A DNA stretch of 21,836 bases from Streptomyces roseochromogenus subsp. oscitans DS 12.976 (GCF_000497445.1 NZ_CM002285.1:4625686-4647521); one strand, 5' to 3'; numbered from the stretch's first letter, positions 1-6,918 are shown. Numbers and translations are program-made. Notes: generated from the sequence alone by a model not told the origin.

Positions 1-87
1 GCCGAGCCGCCGGGCGGCGCCGCCGGCCAGCACGACGGCGTCGTAGGGCACGGGCGTCCCGGGGGCGGCGGGGGCGTTGTCGCTCAT
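1..87 (-). CDS. mobA: MobA-like molybdenum cofactor guanylyltransferase, N-terminal fragment
   Basis: Only the first 29 codons are in the window; the gene runs off the left edge on the minus strand. The translation ends VVLAGGAARRLG. This is the nucleotide-binding signature LAGGxxxRxGG of NTP transferases of the MobA/GlmU-N fold, which bind GTP or another NTP with this loop. MobA attaches GMP to molybdopterin. The Ala/Pro-rich N-terminus is typical of streptomycete versions. The ATG at 87 is the only sensible start before the motif. The gene has the same orientation as the dehydrogenase operon but lies beyond its terminator. Other small nucleotidyltransferases share this motif, so the exact substrate is unproven. 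Confidence 0.6.
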   Translation of the reverse strand, partial: MSDNAPAAPGTPVPYDAVVLAGGAARRLG

Positions 88-125
88 CCCCCGAGTATGT
101 CCCGAGGGGCTGCGCTTGTATCGTC

Positions 126-152
126 CGCGGGGCCCTCCTTCCGGGCCCCGCG
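126..152 (-). terminator. Hairpin terminator of the 2-oxoacid dehydrogenase operon
   Basis: A perfect 10-bp stem (CGCGGGGCCC / GGGCCCCGCG) with a 7-nt loop lies four bases after the E2 stop codon on the minus strand. There is no U-run, which is common for streptomycete terminators. It separates the E2 gene from the MobA-like gene. Confidence 0.75.
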
Positions 153-156
153 TGGG

Positions 157-1659
157 TCACAGCGTGCGCAGGAGCACCGCCGGCTGCTCCACGCAGTCCG
201 CCACGTACCGCAGGAAGCCGCCGGCCGTGCCGCCGTCGCACACCCGGTGGTCGAAGGTGAGCGAGAGCTGGACGACCTGGCGCACGGCCAGCCCTCCTTC
301 GTGCACCCAGGGCTTCGGGACGATCCGGCCGACGCCGAGCATGGCCGCCTCGGGGTGATTGATGATCGGCGTGGAGCCGTCGACGCCGAAGACCCCGTAG
401 TTGTTCAACGTGAAGGTCCCGCCGGTGAGTTCCCCGGGTGTGAGCGTTCCGGTACGGGCGGCCTCCGTGAGCCGCGCGAATTCGGCGGTCAGCGACTCGG
501 CGTCGCGCGCGTGGGCGTCCCGGACGACCGGCACGACGAGCCCGCGCCCGGTCTGCGCGGCGAACCCGAGGTGGACGTGGTCGAGCTGGACGACCTCGCG
601 CGCCTCGGCGTCGACGTACGAGTTCAGCTCGGGGAACCGGGCGAGCGCGGCCGTGCAGATGCGGGCGAGCAGCGCGAGGAGCGAGATCTTCGGCCCTCCG
701 GCGGCGTTCATCGCGGCACGCGCGCGCATGAGTTCGGTCGCGTCGGCGTCGACCCAGCAGGTGGCGTCCGGGATCTCCCGGCGGCTGCGGGAGAGCTTGT
801 CGGCGACGGCACCCCGCACGCCCTTGAGGGGGACGCGGATGCCCGCGGCGCGCGCGGCCGAAGAGGTCGGGGCGGGCGAGGGCGTGACGGCGGAGGCCGC
901 CGGGCCGGGCGCCTCGGCCGTGCGGCTGCTCTGGGCGGCCTTGGTCCGCAGGACGTGCTCGACGTCCGCGCGCAGGATCAGCCCGTCCGGGCCCGAGCCC
1001 GCCAGCTGCCGCAGGTCCACGCCGCCCTCACGGGCGAGCCTGCGCACCAGCGGGGAGATCACGGGCACGGGGCCTTCGGCGTGGAGTGCGGCCACGGGCG
1101 CGTGGGTCGTACCGGGGACGGCCGGGGTCCCGTTCTGCCGCGCCGTTTCAGCGGACGCCGCGGTCGCGCCCCGCTGCCCGGCCGGGTGCGCTCCGGACGA
1201 CGCGCTCGCGGCACACGGCGCGCTCGCGGCGGGGGTGCCGTCGCCACCGGTCCCAGCGTTCATGTGGGGCGTGCAGTCGCCCCCGGTCCCGGCGTTCGCG
1301 CCGCGGGTCGCCACCGGGGTCGGCCGTACCCGTCGGCGGCGCGAGGGCGCTTCCGAGGTGCCGTATCCGACCAGGACGTTGCCTGACCCCTCGGCCTCGC
1401 CCGTGGGGGCCGCCGGTCCCACCGCGACGGTCAGCAGCGGTGCGCCGACCGGCAGTTCGGTGCCCTCCTCGCCGAAGCGGGCGGTGACCACACCGCCGTA
1501 GGGGCAGGGCACCTCGACCATCGCCTTGGCCGTCTCGACCTCGACGACCGGCTGGTCGACGGCGACGACGTCGCCGACCTGGACCAGCCAGCGCACGATC
1601 TCCGCCTCGGTGAGTCCCTCGCCGAGGTCGGGGAGCCTGAACTCCAGCACCTGTGCCAT
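157..1659 (-). CDS. bkdC: Dihydrolipoamide acyltransferase, E2 of a branched-chain-type 2-oxoacid dehydrogenase complex
   Basis: The 500-aa E2 core enzyme passes the acyl group from its lipoyl arm to CoA. An N-terminal lipoyl domain (about 3-78) has the lipoyl-lysine K45 in ETAKA. A long Ala/Pro/Gly/Thr linker follows, containing a 12-residue duplication. The peripheral subunit-binding domain is at about 200-236 (ISPLVRRLAREGGVDL). The acyltransferase domain is at about 270-498, with catalytic H471 and D475 in DHRVCDGG. I chose the ATG at 1659 over an in-frame ATG at 1677 because the lipoyl domain starts there and the start overlaps the E1beta stop (TGATG). It is the last gene of an E1alpha-E1beta-E2 operon. 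No E3 gene is near, so E3 must be supplied from elsewhere. The substrate could be branched-chain oxoacids or, from the paa context, phenylpyruvate. Confidence 0.9.
   Translation of the reverse strand: MAQVLEFRLPDLGEGLTEAEIVRWLVQVGDVVAVDQPVVEVETAKAMVEVPCPYGGVVTARFGEEGTELPVGAPLLTVAVGPAAPTGEAEGSGNVLVGYGTSEAPSRRRRVRPTPVATRGANAGTGGDCTPHMNAGTGGDGTPAASAPCAASASSGAHPAGQRGATAASAETARQNGTPAVPGTTHAPVAALHAEGPVPVISPLVRRLAREGGVDLRQLAGSGPDGLILRADVEHVLRTKAAQSSRTAEAPGPAASAVTPSPAPTSSAARAAGIRVPLKGVRGAVADKLSRSRREIPDATCWVDADATELMRARAAMNAAGGPKISLLALLARICTAALARFPELNSYVDAEAREVVQLDHVHLGFAAQTGRGLVVPVVRDAHARDAESLTAEFARLTEAARTGTLTPGELTGGTFTLNNYGVFGVDGSTPIINHPEAAMLGVGRIVPKPWVHEGGLAVRQVVQLSLTFDHRVCDGGTAGGFLRYVADCVEQPAVLLRTL
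1225..1296 (-). repeat. 36-bp in-frame tandem duplication in the E2 linker
   Basis: Two adjacent 36-bp copies (1261-1296 and 1225-1260) encode NAGTGGDCTPHM and NAGTGGDGTPAA. The reading frame is kept, so only the flexible linker between the lipoyl and subunit-binding domains is lengthened. Confidence 0.75.
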
Positions 1660-2663
1660 CAGCCCTCGGCCTCCCACTGCAGCCGGGCCACGGCGTCCAG
1701 GATGCGGTCGACGCCGGGCAGATGGTGCCGCTCCAGCATGGGCGGGGGGTAGGGGATGTCGAAGCCTGCCACACGCAGCACCGGCGCCTCCAGGTGGTGG
1801 AAGCAGCGCTCGGCGATGCGGGCCGCGATCTCGCCGCCCGGCCCGCCGAACCCGGTGGACTCGTGGACGACGACCGCGCGTCCGGTGCGCCGCACGGCCG
1901 CGCAGACCGTCTCGTCGTCGAACGGCACCAGCGAGCGCAGGTCGACCACCTCCAGGTCCCAGCCCTCGGCCCGCGCGGCCTCGGCGGCCTCCAGACAGAC
2001 CGGCAGGGAGGGGCCGTACGTGATGAGCGTGGCGCTGCGGCCCGGGCGCCGGACGACCGCCCGTCCGATGGGCTCGACCTGCGTCGGCTGCTCGGGGTTC
2101 CAGGTGTCCTTCGACCAGTACAGCCGCTTGGGCTCCAGGAAGACGACCGGGTCGTCGGAGGCGATGGCCTGGCGCAGCAGGCCATAGGCGTCGGCGACGG
2201 TCGCAGGTGTGACGACGTGCAGTCCCGGCGTGGCCAGGTAGTAGGCCTCGGAGGAGTCGCTGTGGTGCTCGACACCGCCGATGCCGCCGCCGTAGGGGAC
2301 GCGGACGGTGATCGGCAGGGGCATCCTGCCGCGGGTGCGGTTGCGCATCCGGGAGACATGGCTGATCAGCTGCTCGAACGCCGGGTAGGCGAAAGCGTCG
2401 AACTGCATCTCCACCACCGGTCGCAGGCCGTACATGGCCATGCCGACGGCGGTGCCGAGGATGCCGGCCTCGGCGAGCGGGGTGTCGGTGCAGCGGTCCT
2501 CGCCGAACTCCTTGGTGAGGCCGTCGGTGACCCGGAAGACACCTCCGAGGGTACCGACGTCCTCGCCCATGACGTGCACGGCAGGGTCATCGGCCATCGC
2601 GTCGCGCAACGCGCGCGTGAGGGCCTGCGCCATGGTGGCGGGCTTGACGGCGACGGTGGTCAT
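1659..2663 (-). CDS. bkdB: 2-oxoacid dehydrogenase E1 beta subunit (transketolase-like)
   Basis: This 334-aa protein is the beta subunit of the thiamine-diphosphate-dependent decarboxylase. Typical E1beta blocks are visible: VMGEDVG (31-37), TPLAEAGILG (61-70), RVPYGGGIGGVEHHSDSSEA (121-140) and the interface stretch ATPGLHVVTPATVADAY (144-160). The C-terminal transketolase-C domain contains HESTGFGGPGGEIAA. The length is normal for the family (about 325-340). It starts in an ATGA overlap with the E1alpha stop and ends in a TGATG overlap with E2, so the three subunits are translationally coupled. It forms the alpha2beta2 heterotetramer with the product of the preceding gene. As with the E2, the family is clear but the oxoacid preference cannot be read from sequence alone. 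Confidence 0.92.
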   Translation of the reverse strand: MTTVAVKPATMAQALTRALRDAMADDPAVHVMGEDVGTLGGVFRVTDGLTKEFGEDRCTDTPLAEAGILGTAVGMAMYGLRPVVEMQFDAFAYPAFEQLISHVSRMRNRTRGRMPLPITVRVPYGGGIGGVEHHSDSSEAYYLATPGLHVVTPATVADAYGLLRQAIASDDPVVFLEPKRLYWSKDTWNPEQPTQVEPIGRAVVRRPGRSATLITYGPSLPVCLEAAEAARAEGWDLEVVDLRSLVPFDDETVCAAVRRTGRAVVVHESTGFGGPGGEIAARIAERCFHHLEAPVLRVAGFDIPYPPPMLERHHLPGVDRILDAVARLQWEAEG

Positions 2664-3814
2664 CGGATGCCGCCTTCCGGCTCGCCGTGCTGCTCCTGCT
2701 CGGCTTCCAGCTCGGCCCTGAGCAGAGCGCGCTGCTCGCGCAGTTGGGCGGTGGTCTCGGCGTAGACGTGGTCGAAGAGGGCCATGGGGTCCAGTTCGGG
2801 GTCGCGGTTCATGCGGTCGCGCAGATCGGCGGCCATCTCCTCGGCGTCCTGCCGGGCGGCCTCTATCGCGGGCTGGTCGAGCAGCCCTCGCGCGGTCAGC
2901 TCCGCCTCCAGCAGCTCGATCGGGTCGTGGGCGCGCCAGGCCTCGACCTCGGCGTCTGCGCGGTAGCGGGTGGCGTCGTCGGCGTTGGTGTGGGCGTCCA
3001 TCCGGTATGTCACCGCTTCCACCAGGGTCGGGCCGCCGCCCGCGCGCGCGTGCCGTACGGCGTCGGCGAGGACCTCGTGCACGGCCGCCGCGTCGTTGCC
3101 GTCGACCAGCCGGCCCGGCATGCCGTACCCGACGGCCTTGTGGGCCAGGGAGGGCGCGGCGGTCTGCTTGGCGAGCGGGACGGAGATCGCGAAGCCGTTG
3201 TTCTGGACGAGGAAGACGACGGGCGCCTGCCAGACGGCGGCGAAGTTCAGCGCCTCGTGGAAGTCGCCCTCGCTGGTGCCGCCGTCGCCGACCAGGGCGA
3301 GCGCGACCACGTCGTCGCCCTTGAGGCGGGCGGCGTGCGCGAGGCCGACGGCGTGCGGCAGCTGGGTGGCCAGCGGGGTGGAGAGGGGAGCCACACGGTG
3401 GGTGCGGGGGTCGTAGCCGTTGTGCCAGTCGCCGCGCAGCAGGGTGAGCGCCTCGACGGGGTCGACGCCCCGGGCGACGACGGCGAGGGTGTCGCGGTAG
3501 CTGGGGAAGAGCCAGTCGCGTTCTTCCAGGGCCAGCGCGGCGGCGACCTCGCAGGCCTCCTGGCCGGTGCTGGAGGGGTAGACGGCGAGGCGGCCCTGTT
3601 TGGTGAGCGCGGTGGCCTGCGTGTTGTAGCGGCGGCCGCGCACCAGCTGGGCGTAGAGCCGGATCAGCAGGTCCGGGTCGGCCTTGGCGGCCGCCTCGGT
3701 GCCGAGGACGCGGTAGGGCTCGGCGTCGGGCAGCAGCGGCGCGGGGTCCATACGGGGCTGCCAGGCGGGCGGCGGGGATGGCCGGTACGCGCCCCGCTGC
3801 TCCATGACCGTCAT
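2660..3814 (-). CDS. bkdA: 2-oxoacid dehydrogenase E1 alpha subunit (thiamine-diphosphate binding)
   Basis: This 384-aa protein has the TPP motif GDG (176-178) ... NN (205-206), with 26 residues between. A phosphorylation-loop-like segment follows (YRMDAHTNADDATRYR, about 270-285). E1alpha and E1beta together decarboxylate a 2-oxoacid and reductively acylate the lipoyl arm of E2. The conserved PSSTGQEA block (80-87) and HRVAPLSTPLATQLPHA (about 139-155) match branched-chain E1alpha proteins. The start at 3814 has a GAGGAGG site 7 nt upstream; a second in-frame ATG lies at 3805. It is the first gene of the operon, and its promoter region is shared with the divergent Lrp/AsnC gene. That region carries a PaaR-like operator and a 36-bp inverted repeat. 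Branched-chain specificity is the default family call. A phenylpyruvate role is an inference from context. Confidence 0.9.
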   Translation of the reverse strand: MTVMEQRGAYRPSPPPAWQPRMDPAPLLPDAEPYRVLGTEAAAKADPDLLIRLYAQLVRGRRYNTQATALTKQGRLAVYPSSTGQEACEVAAALALEERDWLFPSYRDTLAVVARGVDPVEALTLLRGDWHNGYDPRTHRVAPLSTPLATQLPHAVGLAHAARLKGDDVVALALVGDGGTSEGDFHEALNFAAVWQAPVVFLVQNNGFAISVPLAKQTAAPSLAHKAVGYGMPGRLVDGNDAAAVHEVLADAVRHARAGGGPTLVEAVTYRMDAHTNADDATRYRADAEVEAWRAHDPIELLEAELTARGLLDQPAIEAARQDAEEMAADLRDRMNRDPELDPMALFDHVYAETTAQLREQRALLRAELEAEQEQHGEPEGGIR

Positions 3815-3874
3815 GACGGCACCTCCTCGTGGGAGCGGCTACGGGAGGCGCGTCGGCTGTGAAGCGCCTCACCA

Positions 3875-3888
3875 ACCGATTGTTCGGT
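3875..3888. promoter_or_regulatory. PaaR-like operator A (2-oxoacid dehydrogenase operon)
   Basis: The sequence is ACCGATTGTTCGGT, with 5-bp arms ACCGA/TCGGT around a 4-nt centre. On the minus strand it reads ACCGAACAATCGGT, one base from the operators at 6763 and 11817. It lies about 60 bp upstream of the E1alpha start, consistent with control of that operon. Its centre (TG instead of CG) deviates from ACCGNNCGNNCGGT, so affinity may be lower. Confidence 0.55.
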
Positions 3889-3915
3889 CGCCAGCACATT
3901 TTGGCTACAGGCCCC

Positions 3916-3951
3916 TCCAGGCTGTGGACAAACGGTTCTCCACAGCCTGGA
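3916..3951. promoter_or_regulatory. 36-bp inverted repeat between the E1alpha and Lrp/AsnC genes
   Basis: Perfect 13-bp arms (TCCAGGCTGTGGA / TCCACAGCCTGGA) flank a 10-nt spacer, roughly midway between the two divergent genes. Each arm contains a TTNTCCACAG-type motif reading inward from the spacer. Such a symmetric site next to a divergent Lrp/AsnC gene is a good candidate operator for that regulator. A transcribed hairpin or a DnaA-box pair are alternatives. Confidence 0.6.
3922..3945. promoter_or_regulatory. Inverted pair of TTNTCCACAG motifs (DnaA-box-like)
   Basis: TTGTCCACAG reads on the minus strand (3931-3922) and TTCTCCACAG on the plus strand (3936-3945). The first contains TTGTCCACA, the DnaA box preferred in Streptomyces. 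The same 10-mer recurs at 6730, 11740 and 11763. Confidence 0.5.
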
Positions 3952-3989
3952 ATGAATGCAGGACGTCCACGGCGAGGGAGCGGGGGGCA

Positions 3990-4490
3990 ATGGCAGCTGA
4001 ACAAATGGCCGACGGACCGCAGGACAGCGTCCCGCTGCCGCCGCCGCGTCCGCTGGACGCCATCGATCAGGACATCCTGAAGATCCTCCAGTCGGACGGC
4101 CGCGCCTCGATACGGTCCGTCGCCGAACGCGTCCATGTCTCGCGCGCCAACGCCTACGCGCGCATCAACCGGCTCGTCGAGGACGGCGTCATCCGTGGCT
4201 TCAGGGCGCGCGTGGACCACGAGCGGGCGGGGCACGGCACGTCGGCGTACGTCACTCTGAAGATCGTCCAGAACACCTGGCGCTCGGTCCGCGAGCAGCT
4301 CAGGCGGCTGCCCGGCGCCTCCCACATCGCCCTCGTGGGCGGCGACTTCGATGTGCTGCTGCTCGTGCACACGCCCGACAACAGGGCGCTGCGCGAGCTG
4401 GTGCTCACCCGGCTCCAGGCGATCCCCGAGGTGCTCAGCACCCGCACGCTGCTGGTGTTCGAGGAGGAGGACCTGGAGCCGGAGGCGTGA
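3990..4490 (+). CDS. Lrp/AsnC-family transcriptional regulator (BkdR-like)
   Basis: This 166-aa protein has an N-terminal winged helix-turn-helix (LDAIDQDILKILQSDGRASI at 22-41, recognition region VSRANAYARINRL at about 50-62). A C-terminal RAM ligand-sensing domain (about 86-156) carries the core GGDFDVLLLV (117-126). Lrp/AsnC proteins form octamers or dimers and usually bind an amino acid or a related metabolite. The ATG at 3990 follows a G-rich site (GGGAGCGGGG). The frame is open further upstream, but that part overlaps the promoter region. The gene is divergent from the E1alpha-E1beta-E2 operon, the usual arrangement of a BkdR-type activator that senses branched-chain or aromatic amino acids. 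The acidic tail EEEDLEPEA runs into the 23-bp repeat that follows. The effector is not predictable. Confidence 0.88.
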   Translation: MAAEQMADGPQDSVPLPPPRPLDAIDQDILKILQSDGRASIRSVAERVHVSRANAYARINRLVEDGVIRGFRARVDHERAGHGTSAYVTLKIVQNTWRSVREQLRRLPGASHIALVGGDFDVLLLVHTPDNRALRELVLTRLQAIPEVLSTRTLLVFEEEDLEPEA

Positions 4491-4605
4491 CGAAAAGCGT
4501 GCCCGAGGCGTGACCAAAAGCGAGCCGGAGGCGTGACCAAAGACGTGCCGGAGGCGTGACGAAAAGCGTGCCCGAGGCGTGACCGAAGGCGAGCCGGAGG
4601 CCTGA
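4491..4605 (+). repeat. 23-bp tandem repeat, five copies, between convergent genes
   Basis: Five consecutive 23-bp units (4491, 4514, 4537, 4560, 4583) each end in GAGGCGTGA, CGGAGGCGTGA or a close variant. Units 1 and 4 are identical; the others differ at a few bases. The last codons and stop of the Lrp/AsnC gene (EPEA-stop) are a partial copy of the unit, so the array seems to have grown from the gene's 3' end. It fills the whole gap up to the TetR gene. The unit length is not a multiple of three, so the array is not coding. There are no unique spacers, so it is not CRISPR. Confidence 0.85.
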
Positions 4606-4607
4606 GC

Positions 4608-5195
4608 TCAGCTTTGCTTGAGGCCCGCGAAGACCAGCCGGACCACCGCGTCGGCCACCTCGCGTTCGCCGGCGCCCCGCGGGTCCGGCCGGTACCACTC
4701 CACGATCGAGTTGATCATGCCGAAGACCAGCCGGGTGGCCAGGCGGACCTCGACGTCGCCGCGGACGTCCCCGTCGGCCGCCGCGGCCTTCAGCAGTTCC
4801 GCGACCCGGTGGTCGAAGTCGCGCCGCCGCTCCAGCGCCCACCGCTCGGTCGCGGTGTTGCCGCGCACCCGCAGCAGCAGCGTCACGTACGGCAGCTCGC
4901 CTATGAGCACCTCGACCATGCGCCGCACCACGTGCTCCAGCCGGTCCACGGCACGCCCCACGCACGCGTGCTCCTCGGCCAGGATGGCGAACAGGCCGTC
5001 CAGGGCGCGGCTGACGGCCCGGCGCAGGAGTTCCTCCTTGCCGCTGACGTGGTGGTAGATCGACGACTTGGAGATCCCGGCGGCCTTGGACAGGTGCTCC
5101 ATGGAGGTGCCGTCGTAGCCGCGCTCGTTGAAGACCTGGACGGCCACGGAGAGCAGTGTCTCGGGTGTGTACGTGTCGCGCTTGACCGTGGTCAT
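4608..5195 (-). CDS. paaR: TetR-family repressor, candidate PaaR
   Basis: This 195-aa protein has an N-terminal TetR DNA-binding domain: ETLLSVAVQVFNERGYDGTS (12-31), then the helix-turn-helix MEHLSKAAGISKSSIYHHV (32-50) and GKEELL. The helical ligand domain (about 75-190) has no clear relative by eye. The ATG at 5195 overlaps the paaH stop (ATGA), so enzyme and regulator are coupled. It is the only TetR gene among paa genes. The palindromes at 6763 and 11817 fit ACCGNNCGNNCGGT, the core I recall for C. glutamicum PaaR. Hence I infer that it represses the paa genes and is relieved by phenylacetyl-CoA, as for known PaaR proteins. The TetR family is certain; the PaaR assignment rests on context and the operators. 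Confidence 0.7.
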   Translation of the reverse strand: MTTVKRDTYTPETLLSVAVQVFNERGYDGTSMEHLSKAAGISKSSIYHHVSGKEELLRRAVSRALDGLFAILAEEHACVGRAVDRLEHVVRRMVEVLIGELPYVTLLLRVRGNTATERWALERRRDFDHRVAELLKAAAADGDVRGDVEVRLATRLVFGMINSIVEWYRPDPRGAGEREVADAVVRLVFAGLKQS

Positions 5196-6706
5196 GAGGT
5201 GCTCTCCCGCTTGTCGATGGCGTACGCGTGGCGGTAGAGCGCGAGGGAGGGCGCGTAGCGTCCGGAGGGGTCGCGCTCGTGCATCTCGTCCAGGACGTCG
5301 AAGGCGAACTCGCGACCGAGCCTGCGGTCCCACTCGAACGGGCCGAGCGGGTAGTTCACCCCGAGGCGCATGGCCGTGTCGATGTCCTCCTCGGTGGCGA
5401 CGCCCTTGGCGACGGCGTCATGGGCGAGGTCGATGATCCGGGCGACCGTGCGCGCGACGATCATGCCGGGGACGTCGCCGATGACGCTGACGTCCTTGCC
5501 GAGGGCCTGGAACAGGCCGATGGCCTCGGCGAGGGTCTTCGGCGAGGTGTCGTGGGAGGCGGACAGGGCGACGCGGGTGGCCGCGCGGTAGTCCAGGGCG
5601 AGGTCGAAGTAGACGACGTCCCGGAATTCCACGCAGGTCTGCCCGTCGGCGAGGACCAGTTGGCCGCCGCTCGGCAGCACCAGGCGGGTGCCGTTGTCCT
5701 CGTCCTCCTCGCGGACCGGGATGCCCGCCTCGCGGATCAGCGTGAGCAGCTCGGCCGCGGGGCCGAGGCCGCCCTCGGCGACGACGTAGGCGGGCGGCTG
5801 CTCCTTGTCGGCGGTGTGCGGTTCGGGCTTCTCGGCGCCCTCGGCGTGGTCGTACCAGCCGTGCCCCGTCTTGCGGCCGAGGCGGCCGGACTCCACCAGC
5901 CGGCGCTGGGCCAGGGACGGGGTGAAGCGCACGTCCTGGAAGAAGGACTGCCACACCGAGTGGGTGACGGACTCGTTGACGTCCTGCCCGATCAGGTCGG
6001 TCAGTTCGAAGGCGCCCATCCTGAAGCCGCCGGACTCGCGCAGGATCGCGTCGATGGTGGCCGGGTCGGCGGCCTGGGCCTCGTAGACCGCGAAGGCCTC
6101 GGCGTAGAACGGCCGGGCGATCCGGTTGACGATGAAACCCGGGGTGTCGGCGCAGGCCACCGGGGTCTTGCCCCAGGCGCGGGCGGTCTCGTACGCGCGC
6201 GTGGCCGATGTGACGTCGGTGGCGGACCCGGAGACGACCTCGACCAGCGGCAGCAGCGGGGCCGGGTTGAAGAAGTGCAGGCCCACGAAGCGGCCGGGGT
6301 GGCGCAGGGCACCGCCGATGGCCGTCACCGACAGCGAGGAGGTGTTGGTGGCGAGCAGGCAGTCCTCGGCGACGATCTCCTCCAGCTCGCCGAAGAGCTG
6401 CTGTTTGACGTCCAGCCGCTCCAGGACGGCCTCGACGACCAGTCCGCAGTCCGCCAGCTCGGCGAGGCTCTCCGCGGGCGCGAGGCGGGCGCGGGCCGCG
6501 TCCCGGTCGGCGCCGGTGATCCTGCCCTTCTCCGCGAGCCGGTCGAGGCGCGTGCCGATCGCCGCGGCCGCGTCCCGGGCCCGCCCGGCGACGGCGTCGT
6601 ACAGCCGCACGGGGTGGCCGGCGACCAGCGCGACCTGGGCGATGCCCTGGCCCATGGTGCCGGTGCCGACGACGGCCACGGGGCTGCTGAGGTCGAGTGC
6701 TGTCAT
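5192..6706 (-). CDS. paaH: 3-hydroxyacyl-CoA dehydrogenase, PaaH-type with two C-terminal domains
   Basis: This 504-aa protein performs the NAD-dependent oxidation of a 3-hydroxyacyl-CoA. In the phenylacetate pathway the substrate is 3-hydroxyadipyl-CoA, giving 3-oxoadipyl-CoA. The Rossmann motif GTGTMGQGIA is at 14-23. The catalytic set S123, H144 (HFFNPAP), E156 and N194 has exactly the spacing of the short-chain HAD enzymes. A first C-terminal domain (about 185-285) and a second (about 388-485, GMIVARTVARIIDLAHDAV) give the roughly 500-aa PaaH architecture rather than the 285-aa Hbd form. The ATG at 6706 has a GGGAGGA site 8 nt upstream. It is divergent from paaN across a PaaR-like operator and coupled to the TetR gene. 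3-Hydroxybutyryl-CoA is an alternative substrate. Confidence 0.85.
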   Translation of the reverse strand: MTALDLSSPVAVVGTGTMGQGIAQVALVAGHPVRLYDAVAGRARDAAAAIGTRLDRLAEKGRITGADRDAARARLAPAESLAELADCGLVVEAVLERLDVKQQLFGELEEIVAEDCLLATNTSSLSVTAIGGALRHPGRFVGLHFFNPAPLLPLVEVVSGSATDVTSATRAYETARAWGKTPVACADTPGFIVNRIARPFYAEAFAVYEAQAADPATIDAILRESGGFRMGAFELTDLIGQDVNESVTHSVWQSFFQDVRFTPSLAQRRLVESGRLGRKTGHGWYDHAEGAEKPEPHTADKEQPPAYVVAEGGLGPAAELLTLIREAGIPVREEDEDNGTRLVLPSGGQLVLADGQTCVEFRDVVYFDLALDYRAATRVALSASHDTSPKTLAEAIGLFQALGKDVSVIGDVPGMIVARTVARIIDLAHDAVAKGVATEEDIDTAMRLGVNYPLGPFEWDRRLGREFAFDVLDEMHERDPSGRYAPSLALYRHAYAIDKRESTS

Positions 6707-6729
6707 GTGCGCGATCCTCCCGCACGACG

Positions 6730-6739
6730 TTTTCCACAG
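6730..6739 (+). promoter_or_regulatory. TTNTCCACAG motif in the paaH/paaN intergenic region
   Basis: TTTTCCACAG lies 23 bp from the PaaR-like operator, on the paaH side. It is one of five copies of this 10-mer, all found in intergenic regions that also contain a PaaR-like operator. Confidence 0.45.
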
Positions 6740-6754
6740 ATGCGGCGGACCCCC

Positions 6755-6782
6755 TTGTCCCGACCGATCGTTCGGTTACTCT
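6755..6782 (+). promoter_or_regulatory. Candidate paaN promoter
   Basis: TTGTCC (6755-6760) and TACTCT (6777-6782), 16 bp apart, resemble -35 and TANNNT -10 boxes. The operator at 6763-6776 occupies the spacer. On the opposite strand the overlapping TAGAGT (6783-6778) could serve as the paaH -10, though I see no -35 for it. This layout predicts that one bound repressor would block both directions. Confidence 0.45.
6763..6776. promoter_or_regulatory. PaaR-like operator B (paaH/paaN)
   Basis: ACCGATCGTTCGGT is the exact reverse complement of the site at 11817-11830. The identity extends to 17 bp (ACCGAACGATCGGTCGG on the minus strand). It fits ACCGNNCGNNCGGT and lies in the middle of the divergent promoter region of paaH-tetR and paaN. 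Confidence 0.75.
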
Positions 6783-6877
6783 AGCTCTGACTGCCCGCCC
6801 GCCGCCCACCACCGCCCTGACCGAGGCGCTTCGCGCCACACTTTTTATTCAACCGCGCCACTTTCTTCCCAGGTTGT

Positions 6878-6895
6878 GAACTCGACGACGAGTTC
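6878..6895. promoter_or_regulatory. Inverted repeat in the paaN leader
   Basis: GAACTCG-ACGA-CGAGTTC has perfect 7-bp arms and a 4-nt loop. It lies 7 nt upstream of the GAGGAG ribosome site (6903-6908). In RNA it would form a hairpin just ahead of the ribosome site. It could instead be a second operator. Confidence 0.5.
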
Positions 6896-6918
6896 TCCAG
6901 ATGAGGAGTTGGTCCCGC

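Noticed and set aside
97..1386. Long open frame antisense to the E2 gene; similar long frames antisense to paaH (5228-6784) and DUF2252 (18431-20668)
   Set aside because: High GC content removes stops from opposite frames. Their translations are Arg/Gly/Pro-rich without any known motif, while the other strand encodes clear enzymes.
3922..3945. Replication origin from the DnaA-box pair
   Set aside because: Only isolated boxes occur, with no dnaA/dnaN and no dense box cluster. A promoter role is more likely.
3804..3989. Longer N-terminus of the Lrp/AsnC protein
   Set aside because: The extension would cover the operator and inverted repeat and lacks family similarity. The ATG at 3990 has a ribosome site.
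4491..4605. CRISPR array
   Set aside because: The repeats are contiguous without spacers, and no cas gene is near.
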